Shown piece after piece: positions 40,201-49,000 of a stretch of 64,000 nt of DNA. The stretch is from Phycisphaerales bacterium (lineage in GTDB: Bacteria; Planctomycetota; UBA1135; UBA2386): positions 32,168 to 96,167 of the forward strand of contig JADCJE010000093.1 of the NCBI GenBank assembly GCA_020247305.1, given 5' to 3'. Positions within the stretch are counted from its first letter, which is position 1. The number at the start of each line of letters is the position of its first letter. Position numbers and translations under genes: made by a program. The notes under the pieces are model-generated. The model was not told the origin of the DNA, did no database searches, and worked only from the letters and a program-made list of their open reading frames with translations.

Positions 40201-40313
40201 TGCATCGCCAGCGGCAGCAGTTCGCCGCAGCAGTGGTCGAACACCGCGCCGAGCGCCTTGGGGTCGCCGGTGGCGACGAAGCGGGCGAACTGCTCCTCGA
40301 TGGGCGTCGGCAT
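37281..40313 (-). CDS. Second ECF sigma factor fused via TM helix to a large carboxypeptidase-regulatory-like/beta-sandwich domain region
   Basis: Region 2 (LTGHPADAEDALQATFVTAIEKRGEWDASRPLLPWLVGIL), region 4 (LQPAQIAEALGLPPGTVRMRLHRGLKTL), TM (WFVAAVAAAALAVGLAAW), then repeats (LVGIVLDADGRPLAGARVRAIPE; LRGRVVDQDGAPVAGVQVLLGG; LRGRVLTADGAPVDGLTVRAMN). Confidence 0.85.
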   Translation of the reverse strand: MPTPIEEQFARFVATGDPKALGAVFDHCCGELLPLAMHLTGHPADAEDALQATFVTAIEKRGEWDASRPLLPWLVGILTLHGKKLHDRRARRREVALPTPNEGAGAEPVDPADLPLDQSERRELVERLRTHVERLPDEQRSVVLLQLQHGLQPAQIAEALGLPPGTVRMRLHRGLKTLRGLLPPALVAWFVAMLPERGLAAVRQAVLQHGARAVPVAVAAGAAGGALAKWFVAAVAAAALAVGLAAWPPVAAPPIAVDRVGESAPVVVADLGAPSPADEVGTRHAVPAASAPLAAAADATELRVRVLRPDGTTVSGCIVTLEPVRGDVDLVFDAIDAATAADGVARFAVAPRAVYDVVTATARARIQAQATGPTEVELRLQQAMSLQQLQVARDARLVDRWQIAPMRVTGVVRRPDGAPASGAALCLTRHSVRTPAVKVAVAAGDGSFAFETIGMALVQAQAPGFAASEVRPCTSAPLTITLQPARGDLVGIVLDADGRPLAGARVRAIPETGRGAGLATPERRPLPFVATDRAGGFVVPDLPAGRIDVVVHADGHAPATLVLTDTSAVRDPVRVVLPRGVALRGRVVDQDGAPVAGVQVLLGGSYGIQRVTDEAGCFGFRSAPATMQALRVQGPKIVPSHVERDLAVEAGEWRVVVQRLAAYPLRLVDAMHTPLAGWWASVDGDAFAMAVQADADGRLTLPAPAVRPARVLVHRGLGDRPVAVAWPTESAPGVLGIVVVPESAPTSASLRGRVLTADGAPVDGLTVRAMNTGGRLEAHGDVRDGRFEVLDLAAGDYVLSVQTANSDAEERFPVAALAVGEARDLGDLRLPAQGQVAVRVVRPGGGAAVEPRLFFERVEGPDAVGSERFGPSADGQPCPWPVGRWRWRYLEEAGAWQCGELDVKAGELTTLDLVVPPAVRRKLRFPLPTPAWGAPQRVQYVLRGADGAIYDDGDFDPRVELPYRYAPTLAVGRWTLELTTDAGLRYRGEFQVDSLAPSLDEVVVSVQPAR

Positions 40314-40441
40314 GCGCCTACTCCCCGCGGCGGCGGCGGGCGTCACCGGATTGCTGGGCTTGGCATCAACATGCCGTAGGACAGTCGCCATGGCGCACCC
40401 AAGAATGGGACCAAGAACAGCTTACACCATTTCTTGCATTT

Positions 40442-40465
40442 TGAAAGTGTGGCTTTCTACTTTCA
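40442..40465. promoter_or_regulatory. TGAAAGT-N10-ACTTTCA inverted repeat directly upstream of the DUF4143-type ATPase gene
   Basis: Perfect 7-bp inverted repeat in an AT-rich stretch; ATG at 40469. Confidence 0.5.
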
Positions 40466-40468
40466 CAC

Positions 40469-41644
40469 ATGCTGTCCCGGCGGCGCATCGACCTCGTCCT
40501 CGATCGCTTGGCGCAGTTCCCCGCCGTCGCCCTGCTGGGCAGTCGACAGGTCGGCAAGACGACGCTCGCCAAGTCGGTTGGCGCAGCCCGAGGCGAGGGT
40601 GCGACCTACCTCGACCTGGAGCTTCCCTCCGACCTCGCGAAGCTGCACGACGCCGAGGGCTACCTGACGCAGCACGCGCAACGCCTCGTAATCCTGGACG
40701 AGGTGCAGCGCCGACCCGACCTGTTCCCGGCGCTGCGAGGCCTGATCGACCGCGACCGGCGGCCGGGCCGCTACCTCGTCCTCGGCTCGGCGTCGCCGGC
40801 GCTGTTGCGCCAGTCCGCCGAGAGCCTCGCCGGCCGCATCGCCTTCGTCGAACTGGCGCCCGTGACCGTGACGGAGCTCGGGCAGGGCGAGGGCGCCGTC
40901 CCCTGGCGGACGCTGTGGAGCCGCGGCGGGTATCCCGAGAGTCTGTTGGCGCCGACCGACGCGGCCAGCCGCGCGTGGCGCGAGGCCTTCGTGCAGACGT
41001 ACCTGGAGCGCGACCTGCCGACGCTCGGCATCCGCGTGCCGAGCGCGCAGCTGCGTCGCTTCTGGCAGATGCTCGCGCACTGGCACGGCGAGATCTGGAA
41101 CGCGAGCGCCTTCGCCCGCAACTTCGACGTCAGCGCGCCGACGGTGCGCCACTACCTCGACATCCTGACCGACACCTTCATCGTGCGGCAGCTGCAGCCG
41201 CTGCACGCCAACCTGAAGAAGCGCTTGGTGAAGGCGCCCAAGGTCTACGTGCGCGACGCCGGCCTGCTGCACAGCCTGCTGGGCGTGCACGACCTGGAGG
41301 CCCTCTACGGGCATCCAAAGCTCGGCGCCTCGTTCGAGGGCTTCGCGATCGAGCAGATCCTCGCGCAGATCCCCGAAGGCGTCGATGCGACGTACTACCG
41401 GACGCACACCGGCGACGAGATCGACCTCGTACTGACCTCGTCGTCGCAGCGGCGGCTCGCCGTCGAGATCAAGCTGTCGACCGCGCCGACGCTCGGCCCC
41501 GGCATGCTGCGCGCGATGCGCGACATCGAGGCCGCGCGCGGCTTCGTCGTGGTTCCGGAAGGCGAGCGCTTTCCGTTGCACGCATCCGTCGAGGCGATCG
41601 GACTCGCGGAGTTCGCCGAGCAGCTGCCGGAACTCGTCGGCTGA
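40469..41644 (+). CDS. AAA-type ATPase with DUF4143 (MloA-like)
   Basis: VALLGSRQVGKTTLAK Walker A, RLVILDEVQRRPDLFPALRGLID, LVLGSASPALLRQSAESLAGR, HTGDEIDLVL...AVEIK. Confidence 0.92.
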   Translation: MLSRRRIDLVLDRLAQFPAVALLGSRQVGKTTLAKSVGAARGEGATYLDLELPSDLAKLHDAEGYLTQHAQRLVILDEVQRRPDLFPALRGLIDRDRRPGRYLVLGSASPALLRQSAESLAGRIAFVELAPVTVTELGQGEGAVPWRTLWSRGGYPESLLAPTDAASRAWREAFVQTYLERDLPTLGIRVPSAQLRRFWQMLAHWHGEIWNASAFARNFDVSAPTVRHYLDILTDTFIVRQLQPLHANLKKRLVKAPKVYVRDAGLLHSLLGVHDLEALYGHPKLGASFEGFAIEQILAQIPEGVDATYYRTHTGDEIDLVLTSSSQRRLAVEIKLSTAPTLGPGMLRAMRDIEAARGFVVVPEGERFPLHASVEAIGLAEFAEQLPELVG

Positions 41645-41714
41645 CGCGCGCGGCGGCGGCGGACAACGCAAACGGCGCGTGGGCGGCCATGCGGTCATCC
41701 CGACCCGCGCTCGC

Positions 41715-42191
41715 TCAACCGTCCGCCGCGTCGACGAACAGCTCCTCGTCCAGCGTGCCGTGCGCGGCGAGCGCGTCGGCGACGCGGCACAGGCGCTCCC
41801 ACGTGTCCTCGTCGGCAAACAGTGCAGCGACCTCGCGCACCCAGCGGCCGAGCAGCTGCTTCTGCTGTGCTGGCCCAGCACCCGCGGCGGCCATCGCCTG
41901 CTGCGCCTGCCGCCAGTCGTCCTCCCACGCGGCCAGCGACTCCAGCACGTCGACGTCGCCGCGGAAGCGCGCCTCGGCGAGCGGGCCGCCGAGCGCCGAC
42001 AGGCCGATCCGCCGTGCGCGCTCCGTCGGATCGGCGAGGCGCCATCGCACCGTCGTCGAGCCGTGCAGGTCGCCGTCCTCGTCTTCGATGGTGCACTGCA
42101 CGACCTCGCCGCCGAGCAGGTGCGCGACGAGCGCGTGCCCGGCTTCGTGGTAGGCGGCGGTCTCGTCGTCGAGGTCGTCGGGATCGAACAT
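41715..42191 (-). CDS. Small FtsH-peptidase-like (M41) HExxH protein without an AAA domain
   Basis: ETAAYHEAGHALVAHLLGGEVVQCTIE; 158 aa. Confidence 0.75.
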   Translation of the reverse strand: MFDPDDLDDETAAYHEAGHALVAHLLGGEVVQCTIEDEDGDLHGSTTVRWRLADPTERARRIGLSALGGPLAEARFRGDVDVLESLAAWEDDWRQAQQAMAAAGAGPAQQKQLLGRWVREVAALFADEDTWERLCRVADALAAHGTLDEELFVDAADG

Positions 42192-42348
42192 CGGGCGGTC
42201 GGCGCAGGAAGGCGCCGCAGGCTACCTGGGCGCGATCGCAAGCTTCATCGAGTTGGAACGGAATCCACACGCGGCCGGAGACCGTCGTCGTCCCGCGGTG
42301 CTTGCCAACTTGCCGCCGCAGCCTGCCCCCAGCCAGACGACAACCAAG

Positions 42349-44502
42349 ATGAAGACCAACCTGTTCCTCGCCCGAGCGCTCGTGCTCGGCTGCCTTGGCC
42401 TCGGCCTCGCAGCCCAAGGCTCGACGACCGCCGACTTCCGCGTCCTCCCCTACCAGATGAACCCGGCGCTGGACGGCATCCAGCTGACGTGGTTCACCGT
42501 CACCAACACGCAAGGATCCGTCGCCATCACCGGTCCCGGCCTCGCCGCGCCGCTGACGCTGGCCAGCACGCCGGTGCTGGTGCCGGTGCTCGACTACCAG
42601 ATCGCCGGCGAACTCAACGCCACCGGCGCATTCCCGTTCGCGACGACGGCGGTCTTCGAGGCCCCAGGCGTGCCGGCGCGCAACTGGCGGCACCGCGTGC
42701 AGGCCACCGGCCTGCAGGCAGACGCTGAGTACAGCTACACGGTGACGCAGGGCGCGTCGTCGTACAGCAACACCTTCCGCACCGCGCCGACGCCGACGAG
42801 CAACCGGCCGCTGCGCTTCGTCGCCATCTCCGACAGCGAGACGCTCGTGCTCGGGCGCACGCGCTTCCGCGAGTGGTCGCGGGCCACGCCGCAGACGGCT
42901 TGGAGCACGGGCCGGCCGGCCGGGACGGGCCGCGGCCGCGACCAGTACTTCCTGAGCGAGACCGGCGGCTACCAGGAGAACATCAAGAACATCAAGGCGC
43001 GCGACGCCGACATGCTGATCTTCGCCGGCGACCTGATCGAAGGCACCGCCAACGAGTGCCAGCGCCGTTGGGACGAGTTCTGGCGCCACAACGCCGGCTC
43101 GTACGACGACCTCTTCAGCGGCATGCCGTTCGTCGCCGCCATCGGCAACAACTGCATCTACAACGGCGGCGGCAACGGCACGGCCAACCCGCTGGTCCAG
43201 TACGCGCGCCAGCAGTGGTCGGCGTACTTCGACTACCCGGCCAACAACGACCCGCTGGCCAAGGACCTCTACCACCGCGTCGACTACGGCCCGATCACCG
43301 TCATCACGCTGTGCTCGGTCGGCGCGCTCGGCGCCAACGACAACGTCTCGCCGCCGCAGGGCCAGGGCACGAACGTCAACTTCCCGGACATCCGCGACAC
43401 CAACCGCGCGTGGCTGCTGAACTACCCCTTCGGCGACCTGCCCGACTTCAACGTCGGCACGCTGCAGTGGAACTGGGCCGTGCAGCAGCTCGCCGACGCC
43501 CGCGCCGCCGGGCAGATCATCTTCGTGCAGTGGCACCACACGCCGTTCAGCCGCGGCGTGCACGGCAGCAGCGTCACCAGCACGCAGTCCGGCGAGGCGA
43601 TGCGCATCTACGCGCCGCTGATGGAGCAGTACCGCGTCGCCGCGGTGTTCACCGGCCACAGCGAGGTCGCCGAGATGAGCTACTTCGACCTCGACAACGA
43701 CGGCTACGGCGTGCACCTGTGGGACGTCGGCGCCGCCGGTGACGGCCTGCGCGGCGTCGAGGACGCCCCCGGCGCGACGGCGGCGGCGATCACCAACTGG
43801 CGCAACAACCCGCTCAACCCGCAGGGCGCTGCGTGGCAGATGAACCCCTACCACGTCTGGTGCGCCGACCAGAGCGAGCCGGAGACGTGGGAAGGCAACA
43901 AGCTGGTGAGCGGCGGCAAGCACTACGGCTTCCTGGAGTGCGACATCGAGCGGCTGGCGGCCGGCGGCTACCGCCTGACCTTCCAGAACTGGCACACGTT
44001 CCCGCTCAACGCGGGCGACGCCAGCTTCACGGTCACCGGCTACGAGCTGCGGCCGTACACCAACCGCGTCGTGCTCGAAGGCCCGGCCAACGACCTGCGC
44101 CCCGTGCCCGCCGCCGCGCGCAGCCGCTACGGCGCGCCCTGCCAGGGTCTCGTGCTCGACAGCAACGCGCCGCGCCTGGGCGCGGCGTGGCAGCTGAACA
44201 CGACCGGCGTCGACGCGATCTCGCCGTTCGTCGTGAACTGGTTCGGCGGCGCTCGCCTCGATCCGGGCACCCCGCTGACGCAGCTCGGCTTCGCGGCCCC
44301 CGGCTGCAACGTGCTCGTCGATGCGCTGATCGCCAACTTCGACGCGCCCGCCGCCGCTGGCGCAGCGACCATGAGCGTCACCGTGCCGGCCACGGGTGCA
44401 CTGCTCGGCTTGCAGCTGACCGCGCAGTCGCTCGCGCTGACGAGCGGCAACGCCGCGATGGTCGCGACCTCGAACGGCGTGCAAGGCGCCGTCGGCCGCT
44501 GA
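42349..44502 (+). CDS. Secreted metallophosphoesterase (purple-acid-phosphatase-like N-terminal domain) with a C-terminal accessory domain
   Basis: Signal peptide; MLIFAGDLIEG, FVAAIGNNCIY, IFVQWHHTPFS, VAAVFTGHSEV. Confidence 0.8.
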   Translation: MKTNLFLARALVLGCLGLGLAAQGSTTADFRVLPYQMNPALDGIQLTWFTVTNTQGSVAITGPGLAAPLTLASTPVLVPVLDYQIAGELNATGAFPFATTAVFEAPGVPARNWRHRVQATGLQADAEYSYTVTQGASSYSNTFRTAPTPTSNRPLRFVAISDSETLVLGRTRFREWSRATPQTAWSTGRPAGTGRGRDQYFLSETGGYQENIKNIKARDADMLIFAGDLIEGTANECQRRWDEFWRHNAGSYDDLFSGMPFVAAIGNNCIYNGGGNGTANPLVQYARQQWSAYFDYPANNDPLAKDLYHRVDYGPITVITLCSVGALGANDNVSPPQGQGTNVNFPDIRDTNRAWLLNYPFGDLPDFNVGTLQWNWAVQQLADARAAGQIIFVQWHHTPFSRGVHGSSVTSTQSGEAMRIYAPLMEQYRVAAVFTGHSEVAEMSYFDLDNDGYGVHLWDVGAAGDGLRGVEDAPGATAAAITNWRNNPLNPQGAAWQMNPYHVWCADQSEPETWEGNKLVSGGKHYGFLECDIERLAAGGYRLTFQNWHTFPLNAGDASFTVTGYELRPYTNRVVLEGPANDLRPVPAAARSRYGAPCQGLVLDSNAPRLGAAWQLNTTGVDAISPFVVNWFGGARLDPGTPLTQLGFAAPGCNVLVDALIANFDAPAAAGAATMSVTVPATGALLGLQLTAQSLALTSGNAAMVATSNGVQGAVGR

Positions 44503-44511
44503 GACCGAAGC

Positions 44512-44542
44512 GGGCTGCGGCGCCACGAACGCGCCGCGGCCC
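44512..44542. terminator. Convergent terminator hairpin GGGC-t-GCGGCGC-cacgaac-GCGCCGC-g-GCCC
   Basis: 7-bp plus 4-bp stem with one mismatch, between the convergent 44502(+) and 44549(-) gene ends. Confidence 0.6.
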
Positions 44543-44548
44543 GGCCCC

Positions 44549-46018
44549 TCAGGCCAGGATCGCGCGCACGACGCGCGCCGGTTCGACGCCCGTCAGCTTG
44601 GTGTCGAGCCCGCGGAACGGGAACACCAGCCGTTCGTGGTCGACGCCGAGGCAGTGCAGGATCGTCGCGTGCAGGTCGCGCACATGCACCGGCTCGCTGG
44701 CGACGTTGTAGCAGAAGTCGTCGGTTGCGCCGTGCTCGAAGCCGCCGCGCACGCCGCCGCCGGCGAGCCACATGGTGAAGCAGCGACCGTGGTGGTCGCG
44801 GCCGCTGCTCGGGTCGCCGAGCGCGCCCTGGCTGTAGGCGGTGCGGCCGAACTCGGTCGCGAACACGACGAGCGTGTCGTCGAGCAGGCCGCGCTGGCGC
44901 AGGTCCTTGAGCACCGCCGCGGTCGCCTGGTCGACGTCGCGGCACTGGTTGGGCAACTGGCGCGCGAGGGCGATGTGCTGGTCCCAACCGCGGTGGTACA
45001 GCTGCACGAAGCGCACACCGCGTTCGAGCAGCCGGCGGGCCATCAGGCAGTTGGCGGCGTAGCTGCCCGGCCGGCGCACGTCGGAACCGTACATCGCGAG
45101 CGTCGCCTCGCTCTCGCCGCGCAGGTCGGCGAGCTCCGGCACCGACGTCTGCATGCGGAACGCGAGCTCGTAGGCGGCGAGGCGGGCGGCGATCTCGGGG
45201 TCCTGCACGTCCTCGGCGTGGCGCGCGTCGAGCGCCTGCAGGTCGTCGAGCTGCGCGCGCCGCTGGTCGCGGGCGACGCCGTCGGGATCGCGCAGGTACA
45301 GCACCGGATCGGCGCCGGGCCGCAGGCCGACGCCCTGGTGCGACGACGGCAGGAAGCCGCTGCCCCACAGGCGCGAGAAGATCGGCTGGCCAGGGTTCTT
45401 GCCGGAGCCCTGCGAGACCATCGCGACGAACGCCGGTAGATCGGCGTTCTCGGCGCCGAGCCCGTAGCTCGCCCACGCGCCCATGCTGGCGTAGCCGGGC
45501 AGCTGGTTGCCGGTGTTGAGCAGCGTGATCGCCGGATCGTGGTTGATCGCCTCGGTGTGCATGCTCTTGACCACGCACAGCTCGTCGGCAGCGGCCTGCA
45601 GGTGCGGCATCAAGTCGCTGATCCACAGGCCGCTCTGACCGCAGCGCTTGCCGGGCAGCAGCGGCGGCACGACCGGGAAGCTGCCCTGACCCGAGGTCAT
45701 GCCGGTGACGCGCTGGCTGCCGCGTACCGACGGCGGCAGTTCCTTGCCGGCGTGCGCGTGCAGGCTCGGCTTGTCGTCGAACAGGTCGATGTGCGACACG
45801 CCCTCGCTCTGGAACAGCACGAGCACGCGGCGCGCGCGCGGCGCGAAGTGTGGACCGGACGGCGCGGCGCCTGCAACGCTCGCGCCCGGGCCCGCGGCGC
45901 ATCCGCCGAGCAGCGAGCCGAGCGCGATCTGGCCGAGCCCGCCGGCGGCCGAGGCGAGGAAGGCGCGGCGCGCGGGCCGCAGCGCGGCGTCAGGAAGGCG
46001 ATCGGAGCGCGCGTTCAT
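44549..46018 (-). CDS. DUF1501-domain protein (Tat-like signal)
   Basis: RRAFLASAAGGLGQIALGSLLGG; SHIDLFDDKP; HTEAINHDPA; VVFATEFGRTAYSQG..GRDHHGRCFTMWLAGGGVRGG. Confidence 0.92.
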   Translation of the reverse strand: MNARSDRLPDAALRPARRAFLASAAGGLGQIALGSLLGGCAAGPGASVAGAAPSGPHFAPRARRVLVLFQSEGVSHIDLFDDKPSLHAHAGKELPPSVRGSQRVTGMTSGQGSFPVVPPLLPGKRCGQSGLWISDLMPHLQAAADELCVVKSMHTEAINHDPAITLLNTGNQLPGYASMGAWASYGLGAENADLPAFVAMVSQGSGKNPGQPIFSRLWGSGFLPSSHQGVGLRPGADPVLYLRDPDGVARDQRRAQLDDLQALDARHAEDVQDPEIAARLAAYELAFRMQTSVPELADLRGESEATLAMYGSDVRRPGSYAANCLMARRLLERGVRFVQLYHRGWDQHIALARQLPNQCRDVDQATAAVLKDLRQRGLLDDTLVVFATEFGRTAYSQGALGDPSSGRDHHGRCFTMWLAGGGVRGGFEHGATDDFCYNVASEPVHVRDLHATILHCLGVDHERLVFPFRGLDTKLTGVEPARVVRAILA

Positions 46019-49000
46019 GGCTTGGTCACCGCGTCGTTGAGGTTGAGCAGCAGCGTCGCGACCTGGGTCCACGCCGCGTGCTCGGCGGGCGCGATCGCCG
46101 TCGTCCGCGGCGCTTCGCCGTGCGCGAGCAGCCGGGCTGCAGCCGTCGGGTCGCCGGCGTAGCGCGCGCGTTCGCGGTGCAGCGCACGGCGCAGCACGGC
46201 GAGGTCCTCGCCGGCCGGCGCGCGCGAGGTCGCCTCGCAGAACGCCCAGCGCAGGCGCGCGTCGTCGTCCGCGGCACGCTGCACGATGCGCTCGGCGAAC
46301 GCGCGCCCGGCCTCGACGAAGGTCACGTCGTTGAGCAGCACGAGCGCCTGCAGCGGCGTGTTGGTCGCCGCGCGATCGACGACGCAGACCTCGCGGTTGG
46401 GCGCGTCGAACAGCGCCATGTTGGGCGGCGGCAACGTGCGCTTCCAATAGGTGTAGAGGCTGCGCCGCCACAGCTTTTCGCCGTGGTCCTGCACGAACGC
46501 CTGCGCCGTCGCCGGTGAGCTGCCGAAGTGGCTGATCTCCCGCCACGGGTCGCCGGGCGTGTACGGGTTGACGCTCGGGCCGCCGAGCTGGCGCACGAGG
46601 AGACCGCTGACGGCGAGCGCGTGGTCGCGCACCAACTCGGCGGGCAGGCGATGGCGCGGACCGCGCGCGAGCAGGCGGTTGTCGGGATCGCGCGCGCGCG
46701 ACGCGAGGTCGACCACGGCCGACTGCCGGTACGTCGCGCTGGTGACGATCTGCCGCAGCAGGCGCCGCACGTCCCAGCCGTGGCGGACGAAGTCGACGGC
46801 GAGCCGGTCGAGCAGCTCGGGATGCGTCGGCAGCTCGCCCTGCGTGCCGAAGTCGGCCGGCGTGCGCACGAGGCCGGCGCCGAACAGCATCTGCCAGAAG
46901 CGGTTGACGGCGACACGCGCGGTCAGCGGGTGCGCCGGATCGACGGCCCAGCGCGCGAGCGCGAGGCGGTCGGCCGCGACGCCGGCCGGCAGCGGCGGCA
47001 ACGCGGCCGGCACGCCGGCGGCAACGGGTTCGCGCGGCTGGTCGTACGCGCCGCGGTGCAGCACGTGCGTGGGCCGCGGCTGCTGGGCGGTGTCCATCAC
47101 CATGGCGGCGAACTTCTGCGTGCGCACCGCGAGCCGCTCCTCGGCGTTCTTCAGGGCAACGCGCAGCAACTCCAACGCCGGCGCGTGACGCGCGACGTAG
47201 GCAGCGAGCTGCTGCCGTTCGGCGTCGGGCAGCGGGCCGTCGTACTGCACGAGCGCGAGGATCGCCGGCGGCAGGTCCGTGCCGTCGTCGTTGCCGGAGA
47301 CGGCGAAGAACTCCATGCGCCTGGCGGTGAGCTCGCCCCAGCGACCGAAGTGCAGCTGCGCGGTCAGGTGGCGCGCGTCGGGCGGCAGCGGCTCGGCGAA
47401 GGTCGCGGTCAGATGCACCGGCCCCTCGGCGGCGATGTCCGGCATCCAACCGCTGCCCGCCGGCGTGTCGAGCGCGCCCTCGGGGCGATCGCGGCCGTCG
47501 TTGCTCTCCTGCCAACTGCTCGCGGTCACGCGCGCGATCGGCGTCAGCCCGTAGAGGTTGACCTGATCGCTGCGCACCGTGCCGACGCTGACCGACAGGC
47601 AGGTCAGCGCGAACGTGCGCTTGCCGTCCTTGCCGCCGCCCCAGCCCCAGCCTTCGGCAGGCTTGCTCGGATCGGCGTGCATGACGACGCGCAGGCCGGT
47701 GATCGGCGACGACGTCGCCGGCAGCTCCATCGCGACGTCGAACGCCAGCGCCGACATCGGCCGGTCCACCGCCGCGTACTGCGCGTCGGCGATGCGGAAG
47801 CCGCTGCCGGTGTTCGGCGTGCTGATCGTCGTCGGCGCGCAGCGGTGCAGCGCGAGGCCCTTGCCGCGCGCGGCGAGACGCAGGCGCTGCTCGGCGACCC
47901 AGGCGTCGACGACGTCCCTGGCCGGCGCGGCGAGCTGCGCCTGCAGCGCGGCGATGCGCGCGCGCAGCGCGTCCTCCTCGCCGGTCGGCAGCGCCGTGCC
48001 GACGTCGAGCGTCGGCGGCGCGTTGTGGCCGCCGTCGCCGCCGTGCGCCGGTTCGCTGGTCTGGTTGAAGAACGCGAACAGCCCGAAGTACTCGCGCTGC
48101 GAGATCGGGTCGTACTTGTGGTCATGGCACTGCGCGCAGCCGACGGTGAGGCCAAGCACCGCCTCGCCGAACGTCTTGGTGCGGTCGACGCCGTAGGTGA
48201 CGAGGTTCTCCTCGGCGATGGTGCCGCCCTCGTGCGTGATCATCGCGTTGCGCTGGAAGCCGGTCGCCGTGCGCGTCGCGTCGTCGGCGTCGGGCAGCAG
48301 GTCGCCGGCGAGCTGCTCGACGAGGAAGCGGTCGAACGGCTTGTTGGCGGCGAACGCGGCGATCACCCAGTCGCGCCACAGCCACATGTGCCGACCGCCG
48401 TCGATCGAGAAGCCGTTGGTGTCGGCGTAGCGCGACGCATCGAGCCACGGCAGCGCGAGGCGCTCGGCGCAGTGCGGGCTCGCCAGCAGGCGATCGACCG
48501 CGCGTTCGTAGGCGTCGGGCGCGGCGTCGGCGACGAAGGCCGCGACCTCGTCGGCGGACGGCGGCAGACCGGTGAGGTCGAGGCTGAGCCGGCGCAGCAG
48601 CGTCGCGCGGTCGGCTTCGCCGTTCCACGCGAGGCCCTGTGCGCGCAGCGGCGCGCGCACGAAGGCGTCGATCGGCGTCGGCGCGTCGGCGGCGGGCAGC
48701 GACGGGACCGGCGCCGCGACCGGCGGCACGAACGCCCAGTGCGCGGCGTACGGCGCGCCGGCGGCTATCCACAGGCGCAGGCGTTCCTTCTGCTCGGGCG
48801 CGAGCGGCTTGTGCGCGTCGGGCGGCGGCATCACCTCCTCGGGGTCGGTCGCCGCGACGCGCTGCCACAGGGCGCTCGCGGCGGGATCGCCGGGCACGAT
48901 CGCAGCGCCGCCGTCGCGCGCGGCGAGCGCGTCCTCGCGGCGGTCGAGCCGCAGGTCGGCCTTGCGCGCGCCGGCGTCAGGGCCGTGGCAGGCGTAGCAG

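Noticed and set aside
40469-41644. Antiphage or toxin-antitoxin role for the DUF4143-type ATPase
   Set aside because: No partner gene next to it (neighbours are an ECF fusion and a small protease-like gene), so a defence role is not supported from the sequence.
37999-42153. 1384-aa plus-strand ORF
   Set aside because: Ser/Thr/Arg-rich shadow frame crossing several real genes and an intergenic region.
41695-44526. 943-aa minus-strand ORF
   Set aside because: Antisense of the metallophosphoesterase, which has signal peptide and catalytic motifs on the plus strand.
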